Positions 59,952-64,000 of a stretch of 64,000 bases of DNA are shown here, in pieces (position 1 is the first letter of the stretch; every line of letters begins with the position of its first letter). Source of the DNA: Marinilabiliaceae bacterium JC017 (GTDB lineage: Bacteria > Bacteroidota > Bacteroidia > Bacteroidales > Marinilabiliaceae); assembly GCA_004296775.1 (NCBI GenBank), contig RHGE01000003.1:1-64000 (forward strand), given 5' to 3'. The notes below the pieces were generated by a model. It made no database searches. It was not told the DNA's origin and worked only from the letters and a program-made list of their open reading frames with translations. Position numbers and translations under genes: made by a program.

Positions 59952-60983
59952 ATGAGAAGAATATTTCTAGTTGTGTTGCTGGTATTGCCTTTTTTTATAA
60001 TTGAGGCACAGGAAAATAAAGTGGAGACTTTAATATCTCATGGGAACAGGTTGGTTGAACAGGAGCTTTATGAGGATGCCCTGGGAAAATACAAAGAAGC
60101 ACTGTCCATAGATAAATCTTCTGAGCGGGCAATTTATGAGTTGGCTTATGTCTATTTCCTGATGAAGAAGGATGAGGCGGCCTTGGATTATTGTCATAAA
60201 GCGATACGGTTAAACGGGAGTAAATGGGTGGATGCTAATTTGCTTTATGCCTCCATTCTGGAGCGAAAAGGAGAGGTGAAGGATGCCATAAAGGTGCTTG
60301 AGAAAGCGTTGCGACGTGATCCTCACAATTATCTTTTGCATTACAACCTGGGTTCGATCAACTATAATGCAAAAGAGCTTGATAAAGCCGCCTGGTATTT
60401 TGAGCAATCCATTCGTGAAAACCGGCTGCATAGTAGTAGTCATTTATTACTTGCATACACAATGATTGAGAAGGAAGAGTATGCTAAAGGTGTTTTAGCA
60501 CTCTACTACTTTTTACTTCTGGAACCAGATAGTTACAGAAGTAATGCGACGCTCAGTATGCTTGAGAATTTATGGAATATCAATGCCCTGAAGTTGGATT
60601 TATTACACAGGAAGAAACAGGGAAAAGTAGCGAAAGAGAATCAAAAGTTTGTTCAGCTGGGGAAGAGCTATGTATCCTCTTGGGGCAGTGAATCATCAGA
60701 TGAGAAAACCGATCTGGAGAGTTTGATTGTACATACCAATGATTTGATGGAGGCAATGAATGGCATATCGGATATAGAACTGGATATTTGGAACCTGGTG
60801 TATTTTGATCTTTTTAAGGTGATTCATGAGAAGGGCTATACAGAGTCGTTTGTTTATTTGATAGGTGATTGCAAGTATAATACACAAATATTGGAGAAGA
60901 TTTCTGAACATCCTCAGGATTTTCGTGCTTTTGCTGCCTGGATGGAAGTGACATTGGAGAGTTTAAAAGAGGATCATAACTAA
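59952..60983 (+). CDS. Exported TPR-repeat protein
   Basis: This 343-residue protein has a signal peptide (LVVLLVLPFFIIEAQ) and about five TPR repeats (about 22-200): NRLVEQELYEDALGKYKEAL, IYELAYVYFLMKKDEAALDYC, LLYASILERKGEVKDAIKVL, LHYNLGSINYNAKELDKAAW and HLLLAYTMIEKEEYAKGVLA. The C-terminal 140 residues are helical, with SWGSESSDEKTDLESLIV. TPR proteins in the periplasm act as scaffolds for envelope complexes. The partner is unknown. Confidence 0.85.
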   Translation: MRRIFLVVLLVLPFFIIEAQENKVETLISHGNRLVEQELYEDALGKYKEALSIDKSSERAIYELAYVYFLMKKDEAALDYCHKAIRLNGSKWVDANLLYASILERKGEVKDAIKVLEKALRRDPHNYLLHYNLGSINYNAKELDKAAWYFEQSIRENRLHSSSHLLLAYTMIEKEEYAKGVLALYYFLLLEPDSYRSNATLSMLENLWNINALKLDLLHRKKQGKVAKENQKFVQLGKSYVSSWGSESSDEKTDLESLIVHTNDLMEAMNGISDIELDIWNLVYFDLFKVIHEKGYTESFVYLIGDCKYNTQILEKISEHPQDFRAFAAWMEVTLESLKEDHN

Positions 60984-61267
60984 CGAATAGTTCGTTAAAG
61001 TTCTGTAATAACGAGAAAGTTAGTTTGTGATTAATTGATGGTTAATAGATATATGGGATTACCAATGAACTGGATCTAAATCAATGTAAGGTCTATTATC
61101 TAAGGTCTAACGTCTATGGAAATAGCGTAAAATTTAGTTGACAGAATTTCAGAGTGTTGATGTATGTGGTGAAAAGATGTGAATAATTTGAAGGGAAAAA
61201 TTGAATCAAAATAGCAAACACCGCGTATTAGAAGGCATTGAAGTTAAACAATTAAATAAGAGGCGAT
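60984..61267. other. AT-rich intergenic region with a short family-B motif
   Basis: GGTCTATTATCTAAGGTCTA with ACGTCTATGG at about 61088-61115 resembles strings near 44890 and 7480. No gene is seen. Confidence 0.4.
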
Positions 61268-61462
61268 ATGAAAAAAGTTTTTACTAAGCATTTCCAATAC
61301 ACGGGTACAGACGATTACGATAGTTCACTTGATGATCAAATAAATCAGTTTTTGGGGCAAGAAAGTATTGACACTGATCGTATCATTAACATTAAATATG
61401 CCGGTCATTCCAGTTTAGGAGTTAATACTTATTCGGCATTACTTATTTATAAAGAGAAATAA
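61268..61462 (+). CDS. Small conserved-looking protein, Cse60-like
   Basis: This 64-residue soluble protein begins MKKVFTKHFQYTGTDDYDSS and ends IKYAGHSSLGVNTYSALLIY. The end reminds me of the small Cse60 family (IxxIKYS...YSALIIY), a group of unknown function first named in Bacillus. I cannot verify the match. An AGAGGCG ribosome-binding site lies just before the ATG and a strong terminator follows, which supports a real, single small gene. Confidence 0.72.
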   Translation: MKKVFTKHFQYTGTDDYDSSLDDQINQFLGQESIDTDRIINIKYAGHSSLGVNTYSALLIYKEK

Positions 61463-61474
61463 ACATTCCATAAA

Positions 61475-61500
61475 AAAAGCTCCCATTCGGGAGCTTTTTT
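61475..61500 (+). terminator. Strong intrinsic terminator of the small gene
   Basis: AAAAGCTCCC and GGGAGCTTTT flank ATTC and are followed by a T-run. Confidence 0.92.
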
Positions 61501-61521
61501 ATTTTAAAGATCTTTTAAAAT

Positions 61522-61658
61522 AATAGATCGTTATATTTTAGATCATAGACATTAGACTGATTTACATTACTCTCATTTTTTAGACCATTAATAGCTTTGT
61601 CTATTGAATAGATACAAACTGTTTTTCAATTGCCTACAAAAGTTTAACGAACTGTTGT
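61522..61658. repeat. Dispersed repeat family B, copy 2
   Basis: Highly similar to 7474-7602 over its whole length, with a few-base insertion near 61548. Both copies lie downstream of minus-strand genes, but in different settings. Confidence 0.85.
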
Positions 61659-61674
61659 TAAAAGTTACGGTCTG

Positions 61675-62493
61675 CTACCCTTTGATATCAGCCAGGTCAG
61701 GGAGAATGAACTGATGGATGCTTTTTAAGGTCGCCTGGTAGCCCATCTCAATTAAATCGTCAACTTTTTTATAGTCCCACGACGAAAATAATCTGATGTT
61801 TCTTGGTTCAATGTAATAATCGCAGTAGTTGCGGCTTAGTTTTACATTTTGCGCGATGGCCAGCCGGAAGGAACGTTCGGCAATTGCCCGGGCACCTTTG
61901 AGGTTTTTCTCAAAACCGTTGGGATTTACATGAACACCTATGATTCGGTCCACACGGCCAACCAAAGGCTCGGCTGGTAGGTTGTTGAATAAACCCCCGT
62001 CAATGTAAGTGTTATCATTAATATGTTGGGGAGGGAAAATGAATGGCAGGGAGGCACTGGCAATCACATATCGGAATAAATTTTTACCGTGACTGACTAT
62101 TTCGCCTCTGCCAGTGTTGAGGTTAGCTACTGACACATAAAAAGGCTTTTTCAATACGCTGAAATCATCTGTCCCGATCTTCTTTTCAAACAACTCCATT
62201 AACGGTTCAAGGTTTAACAGACCTCGTTTAAAGATGTTAATGCCAAATATGTTATAAAGTTTCTCTGATTTCAATATTTCAGCTATCTCGTCAGGTGAGA
62301 TTCCCGATGCGTAGAGCACGCCTACAATTGCTCCCATGCTTGTGCCGGCAATTACATTGGGGGCGAGCTGATATTCTTCCAGGGCTTTTAATACACCAAT
62401 GTGTGCAATCCCCCGCGCGCTGCCGCCGCTTAAAGCGATGCCCAATTCTATGGATTCCAGTGGATTTATCTGTTTTGTGATGGTTGTTGTCAT
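61675..62493 (-). CDS. Patatin-like phospholipase
   Basis: I start it at the ATG at 62493 (272 residues; the frame extends three codons to a TTG). The patatin fold (PF01734) has its oxyanion loop LSGGSARGIAHIG, the nucleophile elbow VIAGTSMGAIVG (GxSxG) and the catalytic aspartate in YIDGGLFNNLP (DG[GA]). It is a RssA/YjjU-size soluble esterase that lacks a membrane anchor. Patatins cleave acyl groups from lipids, but the substrate is unknown. Single gene on the minus strand. Confidence 0.93.
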   Translation of the reverse strand: MTTTITKQINPLESIELGIALSGGSARGIAHIGVLKALEEYQLAPNVIAGTSMGAIVGVLYASGISPDEIAEILKSEKLYNIFGINIFKRGLLNLEPLMELFEKKIGTDDFSVLKKPFYVSVANLNTGRGEIVSHGKNLFRYVIASASLPFIFPPQHINDNTYIDGGLFNNLPAEPLVGRVDRIIGVHVNPNGFEKNLKGARAIAERSFRLAIAQNVKLSRNYCDYYIEPRNIRLFSSWDYKKVDDLIEMGYQATLKSIHQFILPDLADIKG

Positions 62494-62823
62494 ATTGCTC
62501 AATTAATCAAGTGTAAAAATAAAAGAAATGAATCATCGGTAAAAGAATCTGCGGTATGAGTGTGATTATAAATTACACGTCTAAACCGAATGTCATGGCT
62601 TTTTAGTTACCGGGAATAATAGTTTAAACAATATCAATGGATTGAAAAGGAAGGATGGAATTTGATTATTCCGGCATGGAGGGGAAAGTGAATTTGTAGG
62701 GGTAAAATCATTAAAATTTTAATAAAGAAAGATGGTGGATGTGTATGACAGATAACCAGTGGTTTGAAATGAACTGTTTGTTGTATTTGTATTATTCGTC
62801 AAAACATGACAAAAGTTTGGATA

Positions 62824-62874
62824 TTTGGCTGGTAAGTTTTGGAATGTTATATTTCGCCCTCATTAGAATATAAC
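62824..62874 (+). promoter_or_regulatory. Promoter with overlapping inverted repeat upstream of the XRE-cupin gene
   Basis: TTTG at 62824-62827 and TATATTTC at 62848-62855 (one base from TAnnTTTG) are 20 bases apart. GTTATATT at 62846-62853 and AATATAAC at 62867-62874 form an inverted repeat that covers the -7 element and the start. It may be the operator of the XRE regulator encoded next. The rest of 62503-62823 shows no gene. Confidence 0.5.
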
Positions 62875-62939
62875 GTGAAACAATATCAATCAAAACGCTT
62901 ATAGATATTAAGCGAATTTAACCAGATAATTTATTGGTT

Positions 62940-63503
62940 ATGAGTATTGGAAAAAAAATCAACAAGCTTCGATCATTAAAAAACATCTCGCATATAGATC
63001 TCTCGGAGCGCACTAATCTTAGTGAGGAACAAATTAACCTGATAGAATCCGATGAAACACATCCTTCCCTTGGTGTATTAGTACGTATTGCCAGGGTATT
63101 AGGTGTTCGTTTAGGTACTTTCCTTGATGATCAGGATAAATTAGGTCCATGCATCATGCGGGCAGGATCGGCCGGAAAATCAATCAGTCTCAGTAATGAT
63201 AAAGAGCAGTCACGGGAGCATTTAAATTTTTACTCGCTTGCACCAGATAAAGTTGACAGGAGTATGGAACCTTTCATTATAAATGTATTGCCAACGCATG
63301 ATGGGGCAGTGGATTTATCATCACATGAAGGGGAAGAGTTTCTGTTTGTTTTGCACGGAATGGTTGAGTTGACCTATGGCAACGAAAAAATTCAGTTGAA
63401 CCAGGGAGATAGTATCTATATCGATTCAATTATAGAGCATCACTTGCATGCTAATGGTGAAGAGGCAGCTAAGGTGCTGGCTGTTGTTTATGTGCCCGTT
63501 TAA
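62940..63503 (+). CDS. XRE-family helix-turn-helix regulator with cupin domain
   Basis: From the ATG at 62940 (the frame extends two codons to a TTG) this is 187 residues. The XRE helix-turn-helix covers about 3-60 ([40 protein letters not shown]). The cupin domain spans about 108-185 ([39 protein letters not shown]), with the metal-binding glutamate and histidines. Such regulators bind a small ligand or metal in the cupin. The AMP-binding synthetase gene starts 11 bases downstream, so it probably regulates this operon. Confidence 0.93.
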   Translation: MSIGKKINKLRSLKNISHIDLSERTNLSEEQINLIESDETHPSLGVLVRIARVLGVRLGTFLDDQDKLGPCIMRAGSAGKSISLSNDKEQSREHLNFYSLAPDKVDRSMEPFIINVLPTHDGAVDLSSHEGEEFLFVLHGMVELTYGNEKIQLNQGDSIYIDSIIEHHLHANGEEAAKVLAVVYVPV

Positions 63504-63514
63504 ATTTTCACAGA

Positions 63515-64000
63515 ATGGAATTATTGAATTATTCATTAGGCACCATTCTTGAGAAATGGGCCGTGGAAACACCAAATCAAGATTTTATTGTCTATCCCGA
63601 CAGGGATTTGCGTTTTACTTATGCCCAGTTTGACCAGAGGGTTAACAATTTGGCCAAAGGATTGCTTGAGATTGGCGTAGGAAAAGGAGATAAAGTAGGA
63701 ATATGGGCCAATAACGTGCCGGACTGGACAACGTTCATGTTTGCAACGGCTAAGATTGGTGCTGTATTGGTTACTATAAATACAAGTTACAAATTGGCAG
63801 AGTTGGAGTATCTGCTGAAAAACGCAGACATTCATACGCTCTGTATTATCGATGGCTATCGTGACAGTGATTATGTGAAGATGGTCAATGAGGTAGTGCC
63901 GGAATTGAGAACCTGTGATCGTGGGTACCTTAGGTCGGGAATGCTGCCGGAACTTAAAAATGTGGTCTTCATCGGACCTCAAAAACACCGGGGAATGTAT
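63515..64000 (+). CDS. AMP-binding acyl-CoA synthetase (partial)
   Basis: The frame is open from the ATG at 63515 to the end of the window, 162 codons, and the gene continues beyond it. The N-terminal domain of the ANL family is visible: [73 protein letters not shown] and [18 protein letters not shown]. These match medium/long-chain acyl-CoA synthetases. The AMP-binding loop lies beyond the window. It activates a carboxylic acid with ATP and CoA. The preceding XRE-cupin gene lies 11 bases upstream, a pairing seen in several Bacteroidetes. Confidence 0.9.
   Translation, partial: MELLNYSLGTILEKWAVETPNQDFIVYPDRDLRFTYAQFDQRVNNLAKGLLEIGVGKGDKVGIWANNVPDWTTFMFATAKIGAVLVTINTSYKLAELEYLLKNADIHTLCIIDGYRDSDYVKMVNEVVPELRTCDRGYLRSGMLPELKNVVFIGPQKHRGMY

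Overview
The window looks like the chromosome of an anaerobic or facultative member of the Bacteroidetes, most likely the order Bacteroidales. The evidence is a SusC/SusD pair, a type IX secretion (T9SS) C-terminal sorting domain, a FecI-like sigma factor with a FecR-like anti-sigma factor, DUF4494 and DUF4837 proteins, several promoters of the Bacteroidetes type (-7 TAnnTTTG) and an AT-rich base composition. [FeFe] hydrogenase genes point to life with little or no oxygen. I cannot name a genus or species. I saw no tRNA, rRNA, CRISPR array, transposase or phage gene.

Layout. 0-9.4 kb: end of a repeat-rich secreted protein, a ROK sugar kinase, a lipoprotein, an SSB-like protein, rlmN with a decayed ferredoxin-reductase fragment just upstream, an SRPBCC/GyrI-like protein, a 1.3-kb non-coding stretch full of short repeats, and a GH-like-10 lipoprotein hydrolase. 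9.6-15.5 kb: a large hybrid histidine kinase followed by a LamG plus endonuclease/exonuclease/phosphatase lipoprotein. 15.7-21.2 kb: ECF sigma, FecR and an STN protein that lacks a TonB-dependent barrel, then an acyl-carrier-like protein without its carrier serine, a BamA-type barrel and DUF4494. 21.3-26.1 kb: transaldolase, serine dehydratase, a 21-bp tandem array, and the NfeD/SPFH pair. 26.9-36 kb: SusC/SusD, a lipoprotein and a giant BNR-repeat T9SS cargo. 36-41 kb: a second ECF sigma, free-methionine-sulfoxide reductase, a FolM-FolX-FolK pterin operon and a chemotaxis receptor. 41.6-46.4 kb: an outer-membrane protein and a TPR histidine kinase paired with a sigma-54 response regulator. 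46.4-50.4 kb: an accessory, repeat-dense stretch with unrecognised small genes. 50.4-57.3 kb: a hydrogenase and hydrogen-sensing operon on the minus strand. 57.6-64 kb: TonB, DUF4837 lipoprotein, TPR protein, a small protein, a patatin phospholipase, an XRE-cupin regulator and the start of an acyl-CoA synthetase.

The most coherent system is the hydrogenase locus. A PAS-containing sensory [FeFe] hydrogenase-like protein (HydS type) has alanine in place of the proton-relay cysteine. It is co-transcribed, with overlapping ends, with a SpoIIE/PP2C-type phosphatase, two thioredoxin-fold [2Fe-2S] proteins and a catalytic-looking [FeFe] hydrogenase. A sigma-54 activator sits directly upstream. Between them are a near-consensus -24/-12 promoter and a palindrome at enhancer distance. 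The layout suggests that H2 or redox state is sensed, relayed through a phosphatase, and tied to hydrogenase expression.

The second theme is non-coding repeats. Three arrays of 21-22-bp units at distant loci appear to share a GA(A/G)ATG-type core. At least two other dispersed repeat families (A and B below) recur between genes, along with inverted-repeat elements. All similarity statements come from reading the sequence by eye; no alignments or database searches were run.
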